A stretch of DNA of 64,000 bases from Alligator mississippiensis (lineage: Eukaryota; Chordata; Crocodylia; Alligatoridae). Position 1 is the stretch's first letter; every line of letters starts with the position of its first letter. Under the pieces are notes generated by a model. That model did not search any database. It was given only the letters and a program-made list of their open reading frames with translations, and was not told the origin of the DNA. Position numbers and translations under genes: made by a program. Where the stretch lies: contig NC_081835.1 of NCBI RefSeq assembly GCF_030867095.1, forward strand, positions 40,903,892-40,967,891. Direction: 5' to 3'. Shown here in pieces: positions 53,001 through 61,865 of this stretch.

Positions 53001-56000
53001 TGATATTTGTAGCTAGTTGGAGTTCCATCGCAGCCTTGGCTTTCCTGGTTTGCCCCCTGCAGGTCCAGATCAGTGCAGAGTATTCTTTGTTGGAGGTGGA
53101 TCCAGTCCTCCATCCTTTGTAGGTCTTTCTTTTTAGATGCAGGAGGTCCGCTAGTTCCCTGAAGAGCCAAGGGGGCTGCTGTGCCCTTTTTCTGCCTTTC
53201 CTCCAAGATGGGACAGACTTTGTTTGCGCATCCAGGATCACTCCCTTGAGGAGCAACCACTCTTCCTGAACTCCCATCCCCTTTGGGCTGTGGTCCTTTA
53301 GGGCCTCACTGACAAACCTTCTGAGCTTGTCAAAGTCAGCTTTCCTGAAGTCGAGGACTTCTGTATTGCTGACTGACTTGCGGATGGTGAAGGTGATCAG
53401 CTTGTGATCACTGTCACCCAGCTTCCCTTCAATCGTTAGGTCACTGATTAGGTCGTCCCTCATTGCCAGTGCCAGGTCGAGCAGAGCTTTACCTCCTGTC
53501 GGCCCGTAGACTTCCTGCATCAGATGGAGCTCATCCACACACGAGAGAAAGCTTTGTGACCACTCAGATTTGGCCAAGTGCTCTTCCCATGAGATGTCTG
53601 GGTAGTTGAAGTCTCCCATGACAACCATGCACCAGGAGCGTGCAGCCTCAGCCAATTCCCTAGCGAACTCCTGGTCAAGGTCTTGATCCTGGGTAGGGTG
53701 TCTGTAGTAGACTCCCACCATTGTGTCCCCACGAATTTTAACCCAGAGGGTTTCCGGTCGTCCACCCTGGGCACCAATGTTGCCTTGCAGGGACACGTAG
53801 TTTTCTTTGACATACAGAGCTATACCCCCACTCCTTTTGTCCACTTGATCTCTCCTGTCCAGGGTATAGCCATCTATATCTGTGCCCCAGTCATGGGTGG
53901 AGTCCCACCAGGTCTCTGTTATCCCTATGACATTGTAATTATTTGTGTTAAGCAGGAGGACAAGTTCCTCCTGTTTATTTCCCAAGCTCCTGGCATTTGT
54001 GTACAGGCATGTAAGTGTCTCTTTGGGGGCCCTTGCCTTGCCTACAGCTCGTTCCAGGGCTGGGGCAGGGGGTGCGCTCCCTTAAGTTCCTTGGCCTGCT
54101 GGCTTTGCAAGAGTTGCTCAGTGGGCCAGCAGTGGCAGTAGTCCCCCTATCCTCCGGCGGGCTTAGTTTAAAGCCCGGTGGAGCAGGTCAGCCAGTGTGG
54201 CTGAGAAAAGCCTCTTCCCCAGCGAAGAGAGGTAGAAGCTGTCCCTTCCCAGCAGCTTACTGCCTCTCTCACCAAAGAGTGGACTGTTGTCATGGAAGCC
54301 AAAGCCTTCCCGATGACACCAGCGCCGCAGTCTTTGGTTCACTACCTTGATCCTCCTCTCCTTTCTCAGACTAGCCTGAAACCGGGATGATTGATGAAAA
54401 CACCACCTGCACCCCCAACCCCTTAAGACTTGCTCCCAAATCCCTGTAGCACTTCAGGACCCGGCTGGGAGCACTGCAAGCCATGTCATTTGTGCCCACA
54501 TGGATAAGGAGGATAGGGTAGCGGTCAGTGGGTTAGAGGAGCTCAGGGATCTTTTTCACAATGTCTCGGATTCAGGCTCCCGGGAAGCAGCAGATTATCC
54601 CCTCAGTCCCCTTCAGGATGGAGTCTCCCACAACAAACACTTTGCGTTTTGTCTTAGGGAGAGCAGGGGTCTCCTGATTCAATTCAGATTCGGCCACCAA
54701 AATGGGCCGAATCTCCTCAGAATCAAAATTGGCAACCAAAACTTTGCACAGCCCTAACAGGCACCACTCATTCTGCTCACTTGTCCGCACCCGCTCTACA
54801 TCTTGCTGGCAGAGCTTTACGCTCAGCACCCACGTGTAGCCCTGCTCCTCTGCCATGCCATCAGCTAACCTCAGGACAGATACCTTCTTAGGACAGAAGG
54901 GGAGGTCTACAGGAAGTAATGTCTGGACCCCGACTACAAGCCTGCTTGCTCACCTTCAGCACTTCCTGGGCAGCCAGGCCCCCAAAAACGGCAGCAATGG
55001 GGCTCAGCTCTCCAGCACTCATGCTGGCAAATGCCCGCACCAGATCCTCTTCCAGTGGCTCCTGCTGCACATTCAGGTCTTGAGCCAGCTTCAGTAACTG
55101 CTCAGCATCCACCTAGAGAAAAGACATGCATCAGGTGCAGATGGAGCATGGAGGGCACAGACAGGGCATAGACCCTGCTGGGCAGGGGCAGGCATAGGCA
55201 CAGGCCAGTCGATGGCTAGGCACATACAAGGGCAGATGGTGCATGCATCCTGGGTAGAGCATGCTAGGCAGAGCTGGAATGCCCACTGGGAATAGGGACA
55301 AACCCCACTGTGCTGACTAGTGTGGCTAGGAAATGCCAGGGCACAAATGACCCGGAACCCAATGGGACAGCAGCCCTGCAAGAGGTAGATAGGGCCTAGT
55401 GTGGCAAGCCCTCACCTGCACTCTTGGCTGGGGAAGTCGACTCTGCTCCTTGCAGAAGACATGCAGTGCCTGGAAGGCCAGGTGCAGGCTATGGTAGCGC
55501 TGTTGCTTCTCAGGGTCTGCATCTTTGATCTTCAGGTTGGCCAGGGCTGCTCTCAGAGGCTCCTGTGGGTAGAGAAGTCAGAGTGCTCTATGGCTGAGTT
55601 CTGCACTAGGGATCTGAGTACAAGGCCAAAGCAGCACCTAAGCACTCTCACTATTGTACGAAGATTGAGGTAAAAGGGGCAAAGATTGAGGTAAAAGGGG
55701 GAAACAAAGGGGCTGTCCCAGTGGGTGCCTGCTATAAAGGGGAAGAGATGGACAAGATATTTTTTAAGTAACTAACTGAATTTGGAAGTATCCAAATTGC
55801 AGGACCTGGTGTTTACAAGGAACTTTAATTACCAGGACATCGGTTGGAAGGAAACTCAGCAGTTAATAGACAGTCTGGCAAGATTTGGGAGTGTGCACGA
55901 AACCTTTTGATACAGATGGTGGAGAAACTTTCCCCTAAGAGAGAAGTTCTTTTTGGTTTGATGATGGTTAATAGGATGGAACTGGTTGAAAATCTGAAGG

Positions 56001-59000
56001 TAAAAATGCATAAAATGCCTAAAAGGCATGACCATGAAATGATGGAGTTCAACATTGCAACAAAATGAAGGAAAGTGCAGCAGAATAGAGCAGCAGGACT
56101 TCCAAAAAGCAGACTTTAACAAAAACTTGGGGAACTGGTGCACAGAATCCTATGAGAGGCAAGTCTGAGGAGAAGGAGAACTGACTGTACTTTTAAAAAG
56201 CCATACTAAAGGGCACAAGAGCAGACTATCCCAATGTGATGGAAGGATAGGAAGCACAGCAAGAAACCATTTTGGCTAAAAGGTGAACTTGTCAATAACT
56301 TTCAACTTCTAGCTCTATGATTATATGAACTGGGTACTGCCAGGCAGTACCATACCCAGATTCCTGGCACCCCCAGACAAACTTTTAGTATCACACCCTG
56401 CCCCTCACCCCCCTTTGTCATAATGATAATAATAAATTGGATAACGGAAAAAAAACAACATTTTTGGGCCCCCTTTCTGTCTGACACTTACATAGGAGTG
56501 CTCCTGGGGCACCTTCACCTGAGTGACAAGGCCCCCACGCTGGTATGGAGAGAAAGAGCTTGTGTCGCCAATCTCCAGCATGTACTCGCCTAGGAAAAAT
56601 AGTACCTGCATGAGGGGTGCTTTTGTGCGAAAACAAGGCTAGCTATCCCTATGTGGGGCCAGCCAAGTCCACCCCTGCCCAAGGGCCTCCATGGATGCTG
56701 TAAGAGCTGGGAGAAACAGTAGGGAGTGGGAAAAGAGAACACAAAGAGATGGCCAGACCTAGCTCCAGACAGAGCCACATCTGGCTTTGGGTTGAGCCAG
56801 CACTCAATGGACACCTTCCCCAAGCACAGCTCTGCCCCACATTATAGTACAGGCCAGAACAAAACCTGCAGTAGCATCCACTGCGGCAAAGGTCCATGCA
56901 GCCCAGAATCACATTGCCAAGGCTGAGGATTCTGCCATGGGCTCAGGTACAGTTTGGGCAGGCTTGACCAAGCCCAGAAGCCAGTGGTGTTAATAGACAG
57001 GGTTATGTTCAGAATAGAGAGTCAGTGGGAAGCTGCATGCACTCTCTATGCCCCAAATGGGGGGTTGGGGCTAAAGATATGGTGGTTTTCAATGGATAAG
57101 TACATCCCAGCCCCCACAGTCATCAGAGCAGGTTCACCCTAGAATTTGCTGCCTCCACCTGGGATTCCACTTGAACCAATGGGGTTCTGGGGATGGGGCT
57201 CACCCAGCACACGGACAGCACGAGGCTCACAGGCATTCAACTCGGTCATGCCCTCCACACCTGAGAACGTCACAAAGTCGCCACTCACAAAGTCATGGCT
57301 ATGGCCTTCTTTGTCTACACAGGTTAAGACTCCGGGGTTGTCCTAGAAAAAAAATTAGTGACACTAGCAAAACCCAGCTGGGTTGGTGACCCCATGGATG
57401 CCAAGAAGAGCAAGTCAGTGGGCAGGGTTTGGGGAATGGCAAGAGGCAGTGAGGAAGTCAGGGAGAGGAGGAGAGCCTAAGTTTTAGGGGGCTGGAGAGA
57501 AGTCTTTGGGAGAGGTGAGGATTCAAGGCATTAAAGGGACACTGAGGACACTAGAGATCTTGGAGCAGTGAGGGTAAGAGATGTCAGGAGTTGGAAGTCA
57601 CAGTTGGGGGGCAGTGAGAGGACACCAGAGGATACTGAGGAGACATTGGGGATGAGGAAAGTGAGGGAACAGTGGAGGCAGTGGGTGACACAGGACTTTG
57701 GGGACCATGGAAGATGCTAGACACAGCAAAAGGCTGGGGAGCAGCTGGGGATGAGGTAACATTAGGGACAGTGATGTACTGGAGCCCTGCTGGTGACTCT
57801 CTGGCAGTGGTCTCAGAGTTGGAAGGGAGCACTGTCTAGCTCTGACATACCTGTGAGATGTGCTGGATGTAGGCACAAATGGGCTCAACCTCCGTGGGGT
57901 CATGGACAACAAAATGTTGCCCAAAGTCACAGAAGAGCTGCCTAGAGCCAGGGGATAGGAATGAGGTTACAATGCCCTGCCCTACCACTCCCCACCAAAG
58001 ATGCTGGAGATGCCAGGAGCTCCTCCACAGCCAGTACCCTAGCCCACTCCCTCAATGCCCTCTGCTGGGCAGCAGTTGAGATGCGTGTACTGCGGTCCCT
58101 GGTGATTCCTGGCTGTTGTACACTTACCCAGCCAGTCCCTTTGTGTCAGCAACGATGAAGCAGATGTTCCTGGCATGGCAGAAGTCACTGATGTAGAGCT
58201 GCTCCTCCAGGGAGGAGTTGGTCAGTACCACAACCTAGACCAGGAGCAAGCATTAGTACCCAGTGCAATCAGTGCTGTAGTGTCAGCTGTGCTCACCAGG
58301 ATTCAGTGTGGTGAGCTCCCCCATGCCACTAGCTGCTCAGTGCCTACTTTCTGCAAGGACTTGCTCCCAGGGAATGCCCTTCCTATTCCTGCACAACTGC
58401 TCCCTTGGATGCTCAGCTGGCTTTGACACCTGTCATCCAGGGACACTGCTGCCTTTTGCAGGCACCAGCCAACAGTCCTGCTGGATACTGCTGCTGCAGG
58501 GCGGACGGGGAGTGCCCGGGTTGATTTGAGGTAGATCACATGCAAATACTGTTTGCTGTCCTTTGATATGAGAAGTAATCCCAAAACTGCTTTATAGGAA
58601 AAGAAGACGACAGCTAGGGCTTAATTTATTCCAGAACCTAGGACAAGTTGGAGCCGCTTCCCGGCCCTCATTGGAGGCAGTAAACTGGCTCATGGCTTAC
58701 ACTGGCCACCTCTGAAAGTTGACTCAAACCTGCTGCTCTCCATCCCCTGGCATCAGCTCTCTCCCCACTGAATACCCGGTGCCCACCCTACCAATAGATA
58801 TCTCAGCCTCACCTTACCTGGAAGGCCTCCAGGAAGCTCTCAGACAGGGCCCCAGTATAGGCTGTCACAACCACGTAGCTGTTGAGCTCTGCGAGGCGCT
58901 TCTGGGAAGCTATGGCTCGGTTGTGACCCACGTCATTCTCTGACAAGAAGAACTAAACACAGCCACCGCTGCATAGTGAGTAGGGAGGCATACAGCAGCT

Positions 59001-60444
59001 GAGAATGTGACAGATGCAGCTCCACTGGTCCAGTAGAGCTGAATTTAATCCATAAAGCAGCCACTAGATCCAGCCAGTATCAGACTCTACAGCCAGTGGG
59101 TAGAAGCTGTGGTGGCTCCATAGCCACAGGGTCATGGTTGGTCTGTCATGCCTGGTTTAGGGACACATGCCTTTCTGGCATGCTCTGTGTCCATGATATC
59201 CCAATGCCCACCCTCTCAAGGGAAGTTTGGGGCATCCTGGGAGTACCCTAGCAAAGCTCCTACCCAGAGTCTAGCATCAACTGTTAGGCTGACTTTGTGG
59301 GCAGCACCACCCTGGAAACATGCCCCTGAGCAGAGGGACAGTTTCTGTTCAAAGTCCAATCCATACCCCTGCCCTGTATCCCTCCCAGAGTTAATTGTTT
59401 GGCTGCTGCCATGCTAGTACATGCTAGTATGTGGTAGAGAGCCTGGCTCCTACATAGCGGCCCTAGGCCAGATACCAGGTCCAAATCCAGACCAGCGCAG
59501 GCCAGGATGGGTCATACCTTCCAAAAAGGGGCAATTCTGGAACAGTGCAGAGGGCAGCCAATGCAATCAGCTTACCTGTGAAGAGAGGTCGCTCCACTGG
59601 GCATCACCTGGGTCGTGCACAGTGACAGATTTAACGCCAGCCAGGATAACGTTCTTGGCAATCTCCACACCCAGCCCCTTCATTCCTGACACCAACACAG
59701 AGGTGCTGGCCAACCTACGCATGGCCTCGTGGCCCAGCACATACCTGCAGGGTGAGCACAGGGCAGGTATGCTGGGGAGAACTGTGCATGCAGTGAACAG
59801 GTCTCCTTCTCATGGGACTGCAGCCCTTGGTTCCTGCCTCTGCCACAGCACCCAAACACTGGATTGTCTAACCCCCCCCTGCCACAGCCCCAGAGACCAT
59901 CACCCTCCTCCTGCCTTGGCCTGTGCCCCACAAACCCTCACCCTTCCTCCTGCTCTGAACACAGTGCTCAAGAGCCCCCACTCCTCTTCCTGCCAGGGTT
60001 TGGTGCCTTAGTACAGGACTGTCCAACTTGCAGTCCACAAGTGCTGAACAGGCTCTTGGGGCCAGCAGGCTACACCTCCTACTGCCATATGACAGAGAAG
60101 CAGAGGATCACCCCTTAGAAAAAGGTGCTGCCAACCGCCGCTCGCCATCCCACCACCCCAGCCGCTGACAGCGTCTGTGGGTGGTCGCCGACACTTGCGC
60201 TTGCCATCCCCCCACACTGCTTACACTCGCCATTACCTTGCTCCTGCCACACCCCCTCAGCCATGGGCGGTCACACATCATTCATGCCCCTCTGCCTCCT
60301 TTGTTAACACCCCTCATGCTCAGCTCCAGCCATGTTGGCTGACATGCTCCCTCTTATTTTTCCCTCAATGCTCAGCACTGGCACTCACAGCTGCCTTGAG
60401 TAGAGGCTCTCATCAATCTCAGCTGGGCTCTCCTGGGCCTGCAT
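20022..60444 (-). CDS. UBA7: UBA7 (UBE1L), E1 activating enzyme for ISG15, complete
   Basis: Twenty-four minus-strand coding exons: 60389-60444, 59576-59744, 58818-58952, 58128-58234, 57851-57941, 57204-57342, 56492-56589, 55416-55562, 54954-55112, 42455-42562, 42214-42294, 41347-41502, 40235-40400, 39610-39806, 38183-38247, 37470-37656, 36972-37046, 31864-32053, 30723-30832, 29800-29892, 29430-29621, 22515-22616, 21701-21801, 20022-20154. The sum is 3057 bases, 1018 residues; human UBA7 has 1012. All junctions are GT/AG and in phase. Inactive adenylation half: LYSRQLYVLG (14-23). Active half: [11 protein letters not shown] (431-441) for [17 protein letters not shown] (461-474). Catalytic Cys about 589 in PVCTLRHFP, codon at 39652-39654. 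Ubiquitin-fold domain about 915-1018. UBA7 rather than UBA1: [17 protein letters not shown] matches human UBA7 (DPTEAEPLTAAIQHISQ), and INKA1 is the neighbour. Role: adenylates ISG15 and passes it as a thioester to UBE2L6 in interferon responses. No disabling change seen. Confidence 0.97.
20155..21700. other. UBA7 last intron, nothing recognised
   Basis: About 1.5 kb between the last two coding exons, with a short G-run near 20457-20470. No repeat or gene was recognised. The next intron (21802-22514) includes an AT-richer 100-base patch near 22080-22200 that may be old repeat DNA. Confidence 0.4.
22617..25406. other. UBA7 intron, first part, nothing recognised
   Basis: Moderately GC-rich intronic sequence. 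Numerous short open frames on both strands overlap one another and show no domain or conserved splice structure. Confidence 0.4.
25407..25604. repeat. Long imperfect palindrome (hairpin), MITE-like
   Basis: The left arm (GTTGCAAATGCTCATGATTT at 25410, then TTGTTCTTAAAGT) and right arm (ACTTTAAGAACAATGCC, then ATCATGAGAGTTGGCAAC) are inverted copies of about 80 bases. They enclose an AT-rich centre around 25480-25530. A 13-bp direct repeat, gcagcactatggg, occurs outside both arms at 25389-25401 and 25640-25652. It could be a fold-back transposon remnant; transcribed in either direction it would form a long stem. Confidence 0.75.
25605..27053. other. UBA7 intron, middle part, nothing recognised
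   Basis: C-rich sequence with many mutually overlapping short frames (for example 26069-26536 and 25920-26414). None shows a recognisable protein. It is left as intron. Confidence 0.4.
27054..27580 (+). other. Open acidic frame behind a strong splice acceptor, opposite strand to UBA7
   Basis: A plus-strand frame stays open for 175 codons. It begins directly after CCTGCTTATAG, with a plausible branch point (CCCTAAC) about 15 bases upstream. The first part reads as a Pro-rich segment ([20 protein letters not shown]), then a highly acidic, Asn/Ser-rich one ([20 protein letters not shown] and [20 protein letters not shown]). After about 27340 it becomes low-complexity and crosses a poly-C tract, so the coding part, if any, probably ends before that. 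I do not recognise the family. It may be a remnant of an element-encoded or retroposed protein, or chance. Confidence 0.3.
27417..27470. repeat. Poly-C/poly-A low-complexity tract
   Basis: Runs of C interrupted by single T, A or G bases, ending in a long C run and an A run. It lies in an intron and is prone to length variation and sequencing error. Confidence 0.85.
27581..29429. other. UBA7 intron, last part
   Basis: A possible hAT left end begins at 28801 (CAGGGGTGCTCAACCCTTGG) with no matching right end found. Nothing else was recognised in this stretch. Confidence 0.35.
32054..32486. other. UBA7 intron ahead of a CR1 copy
   Basis: About 430 bases of intron with no recognised feature. The two smaller introns to the left (29893-30722 and 30833-31863) likewise show nothing beyond short GCAGG repeats near 31826-31852. 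Confidence 0.4.
32487..36060 (-). mobile_element. Long CR1 LINE copy in a UBA7 intron, about 3.5 kb, degraded
   Basis: Reading the minus strand from 36060 down, four blocks appear in CR1 order. The ORF1 part has an SGNH-esterase-like block (about 35455-35763, [15 protein letters not shown]). The endonuclease part is next (about 34430-34780, [12 protein letters not shown]). An endonuclease-RT linker follows (34061-34336). The RT is last (33194-33775, [33 protein letters not shown], and 32629-32883). The reading is broken repeatedly. The 3' end near 32487 lacks the clear repeated-octamer tail of the younger copies. It is an old insertion, same orientation as UBA7. The 5' boundary is approximate. 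Confidence 0.88.
36061..36971. other. UBA7 intron beyond the CR1, nothing recognised
   Basis: About 900 bases of intron up to the exon at 36972. No repeat or gene was recognised. Confidence 0.4.
38971..39084. mobile_element. Very short hAT element (114 bp)
   Basis: It starts CAGCGGGTACTTGGG and ends AGGTTGAAAACCCCTG. Flanks ccttagac (38963-38970) and cctcagac (39085-39092) agree at 7 of 8 bases. It lies in a 1.36 kb UBA7 intron (38248-39609), the remainder of which is unrecognised. Confidence 0.75.
40401..42213. other. UBA7 introns either side of the 41347-41502 exon
   Basis: The introns 40401-41346 and 41503-42213 show no recognised repeat, RNA or antisense gene. They surround the exon encoding the ATP-binding GSGAIG motif. 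Confidence 0.4.
42563..44159. other. Start of the 12.4 kb UBA7 intron, nothing firm
   Basis: No gene. A 30-base phrase at about 43947-43978 (GTCTAGCTACAACCCTGTTG) resembles the tail of reptile Penelope-type elements but is too short to annotate. Confidence 0.4.
44160..46098 (+). mobile_element. CR1 LINE, first part (endonuclease to RT palm), split by a second CR1
   Basis: Plus-strand frames carry the CR1 endonuclease ([33 protein letters not shown], then about 44680 [15 protein letters not shown]). They continue with the linker and the RT start (45546-45770, [39 protein letters not shown]; 45847 onward, [20 protein letters not shown]). It continues at 46911 after the inserted minus-strand copy. 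Several breaks. The 5' boundary is approximate. Confidence 0.9.
46099..46910 (-). mobile_element. Second CR1, minus strand, inserted into the first
   Basis: The 3' end is at about 46099 (minus-strand AACATCTATGAATCTATG at the edge). The minus frame encodes the RT C-terminus: [67 protein letters not shown]. The sequence is very close to the copy at 6806-8062, so it is the same young subfamily. The first CR1 resumes in register right after it. Confidence 0.93.
46911..47857 (+). mobile_element. First CR1 LINE, second part to its 3' end
   Basis: It continues the element of 44160-46098: [20 protein letters not shown] (FTDD in place of FADD), [35 protein letters not shown], and further RT tail. 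It ends with GAGGTCCCTTCCAGCCTTAC and an ATCTATGAGTCTATGAATC tail. Confidence 0.92.
47858..50560 (-). mobile_element. Penelope-like retroelement, split by a CR1
   Basis: Minus-strand readings show Penelope-type reverse transcriptase. The order is: an N-terminal segment (about 50227-50430, [20 protein letters not shown]), [20 protein letters not shown] (about 49850), [20 protein letters not shown] (about 49700), and after the inserted CR1 the palm block [14 protein letters not shown] (48800-48850; family YIDDIF), then [13 protein letters not shown] (about 48120). The GIY-YIG endonuclease normally following this point is not seen. The 3' tail (TGATGAAGTGAGCTTCTGTT, GGGGTTAGTCC) is of the reptile Neptune type. 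There are several breaks. Outer limits are approximate. It is not an LTR element and no capsid or envelope is expected. Confidence 0.85.
48968..49578 (-). mobile_element. CR1 3' fragment inserted in the Penelope-like element
   Basis: The minus frame encodes the RT C-terminus ([59 protein letters not shown]). The 3' UTR reads GAGGTCCCTTCCAGCCTTAA then TGTCTATGAAA. Penelope sequence resumes on both sides, so the CR1 arrived later. Confidence 0.92.
50591..54756. mobile_element. hAT element carrying an internal CR1 (outer limits with perfect 8-bp duplication)
   Basis: The left terminus TAGGGGTATGTGAAATGGGC and right terminus ACTTTGCACAGCCCTA are inverted copies. A perfect 8-bp duplication acaggcac flanks them at 50583-50590 and 54757-54764. 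The element's own sequence is 50591-51237 plus about 54666-54756. It is rich in GATTCGG/GAATCTG phrases and short palindromes and has no recognisable transposase, so it is non-autonomous. A near-complete CR1 occupies the middle. An (AAAC)-type run lies at about 51117-51147. Confidence 0.85.
51238..54665 (-). mobile_element. Near-complete CR1 LINE inserted in a hAT element
   Basis: Minus strand, 5' to 3'. The end of ORF1 with an SGNH-esterase-like block is at about 54400-54660 ([15 protein letters not shown], and HVGTNDMA in the expected spot). A long open endonuclease frame follows at 52930-53985 (351 codons: [40 protein letters not shown]). RT segments are at 52418-52798 ([20 protein letters not shown]), 52005-52250 ([20 protein letters not shown]) and 51494-51904 ([15 protein letters not shown]). 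The 3' tail is CCCTAGTGTCTATGAATCTA. The expected APE-type endonuclease residues (E-TWW, GDFN, SDH) are present. The RT half is broken in several places. Confidence 0.93.
55690..56330 (+). mobile_element. Old LINE endonuclease/linker fragment
   Basis: Diverged plus-strand readings resemble the LINE endonuclease-to-RT region: a block like [20 protein letters not shown] (compare [10 protein letters not shown] in CR1), later [15 protein letters not shown], then [13 protein letters not shown]. It is much older than the CR1 copies nearby; possibly the L3/CR1 clade. It lies in the intron between UBA7 exons 7 and 8. Confidence 0.6.
57440..57790. repeat. Purine-rich degenerate minisatellite
   Basis: Repeating phrases of the type GGACACTGAGGAC, GAGGACACCAGAGGA and GAGGAGACATTGGGGA are spread over about 350 bases in a UBA7 intron, with no fixed unit length. 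It looks like a decayed tandem array. Confidence 0.45.
58953..59575. other. UBA7 intron, nothing recognised
   Basis: Intron between coding exons 2 and 3. The neighbouring intron 58235-58817 is likewise featureless to my reading. Confidence 0.4.
60010..60330. repeat. Second, partial copy of the unclassified tandem-core repeat
   Basis: In reverse orientation this stretch shares with 8855-9219 the module of GACCGCCCA..., ACAGACGCTGTCAGCGGCTG and GGTTGGCAGCACCTTTTT, again as imperfect tandem units. It sits in the UBA7 intron between coding exons 1 and 2. Edges are unclear. Confidence 0.45.
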
Positions 60445-60451
60445 GCTGCTC

Positions 60452-61329
60452 CTGCCAAACAGGGACACAGACGGTGTGGAAACTAGGTCTGGGTCAAACC
60501 CTGCAGGAGAACTGCTTTGAGGAAGTAAGGGGGTGAATGACAGGATATGGGGAGATCTACACTAAAAGCCAGAACTCCTGGATTCTGCTTCTGGTTGTGC
60601 ACCCTTCCTTCCTTCCCTGTGCCTCCGTGTCTCCGTCTGACAGTGGGCTGAAGGGCCACTTGGCTCCTGGGCCTATGAGGAGGCCGCACTGAATCTGCAA
60701 AAGGATCCTCTCAAGCTAAGCGCCATGTACGAAAGGCAGGGAGCAAACTTGGTGGTCAGAGCCCTGCTCTTCACAGCCAGCCAAGCTCCACATGCTTCTC
60801 ATGAGAGCCACACATCTCAAGGAAGTGGGCAGCTTCTGCCCAGCCTAGCTTTACTCTACCACCACCTGAGGCAGGTGGGGTCTTCTTGGGTCCTTGCAGG
60901 TGCAGAGCAGTGCTGCAGACCGTGAGGTTGAAGGCAGAGGGTGCACAGGGAAGCTTATCTGGCAGAAGGGCCTGCACAAGGCTGGCACACTTCCTAAGCT
61001 AGAGGGGTAGTGCTGTGGTCTGGCACACGCCTCTTGGGTATCATGGCCGGTGGTGCTGTACAGCGCTACAGCAAGTGAAGGAGTGGCTGCCCAGGCAAAC
61101 CCAAAGCGAGGTGCATGCCAAACTGCCAAGGTAAGACCAGTGCCTGTTCACTACCCGGCAAAGACTAGGGCATGCTGTGGGATGGCACGTTAGCCCCTCA
61201 CAGGGCAGCAGCGCTCTTACCTGTTCTGAGGGTATAATCCTGCCCCTTCAGACTCAGGAAAGGGTCTAATTCAGTACCGCTCAGCGCTGTGGAGCAAAGA
61301 GGTCTGGCACCTTACAGGCTAACACCGCA
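60452..61329. other. Region upstream of the UBA7 start exon
   Basis: The UBA7 ATG sits only 7 bases after a possible acceptor (TTGGCAG/GAGCAGCATG), so this is either intron 1 or the proximal promoter. No CpG island, TATA box or recognisable repeat is seen until about 61330. Confidence 0.45.
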
Positions 61330-61375
61330 GTGTGGACCCACTCGGCGAAGGTGGCACAGGCCGGACCGGGCTGCG

Positions 61376-61393
61376 GAGAAAGGAAAGTAAAAG
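61376..61393 (+). promoter_or_regulatory. Possible interferon-response (ISRE/IRF-ETS-like) site
   Basis: GAGAAAGGAAAGTAAAAG resembles an ISRE (GAAANNGAAA) with a one-base-shorter spacer, and an ETS-IRF composite site (GGAANNGAAA) with one mismatch. UBA7 is interferon-induced in mammals. Short AG-rich motifs arise by chance, so this is weak. Confidence 0.25.
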
Positions 61394-61654
61394 AGCAGCC
61401 TCGGGAGCGCTTCCTGCAAAGGGCGGGAGGGGCGCGGCTGCGGGAGTCCCCCCCGCGTGACTGCCAGCGCCTCCCCCGAGCCCGCCCCCCGACGAGCCGG
61501 GCTGGGGCCGCAGGCACGGGGCAGGGACGAGCCGGGAACCGGGCGGGGAGCAGCACTGGCACGGGCCCGAACAGGAGCAAGCGGCTCCCTCGGGCTCCCG
61601 GGCCCGGCGCGGGGCTGGGGCCAGGCTCCGACTGCTGCGCGGCCCCGGACTGAC

Positions 61655-61790
61655 CTCGCCACTGCCCGGGGCCGCCAGTGCCGGCGGAGCTGCGTGCCGC
61701 GGCTCTGGCAGGCGGGCGGGCGGGCGCAGCAAACACAGACACACCCACCCACGCGGGCTGCGCGACCCCGCCCCGCCCCTGGTCACGTAC
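61655..61790 (-). other. Possible untranslated first exon of UBA7
   Basis: Based only on the donor at 61655/61654 and on the acceptor 7 bases before the UBA7 ATG (60451). The upper edge is a guess near the GC boxes. If UBA7 starts instead just upstream of 60444, this exon does not exist. Confidence 0.3.
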
Positions 61791-61865
61791 TCCGGGCAGA
61801 GCCGCTAGCATAGCGACGGCGCTGAGCGACGCCTGAGCGCCTGCGCAGTGTGGGCTGCGGGGGCA

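Noticed and set aside
52930-53985. A 351-codon endonuclease-like gene
   Set aside because: It is the CR1 ORF2 endonuclease in register with RT segments of the same element, not a host gene.
54572-54856. A possible host hydrolase gene on the minus strand
   Set aside because: The [10 protein letters not shown] segment is the ORF1 esterase-like part of the CR1 that follows in the same orientation; the remainder of the frame lies in the hAT right end.
20022-60444. UBA1 instead of UBA7 as the identity of the E1 gene
   Set aside because: Several blocks are UBA1-like, but the DPTExEP...IQHISQ segment, the INKA1 and CDHR4 neighbours and the 24-exon layout point to UBA7.
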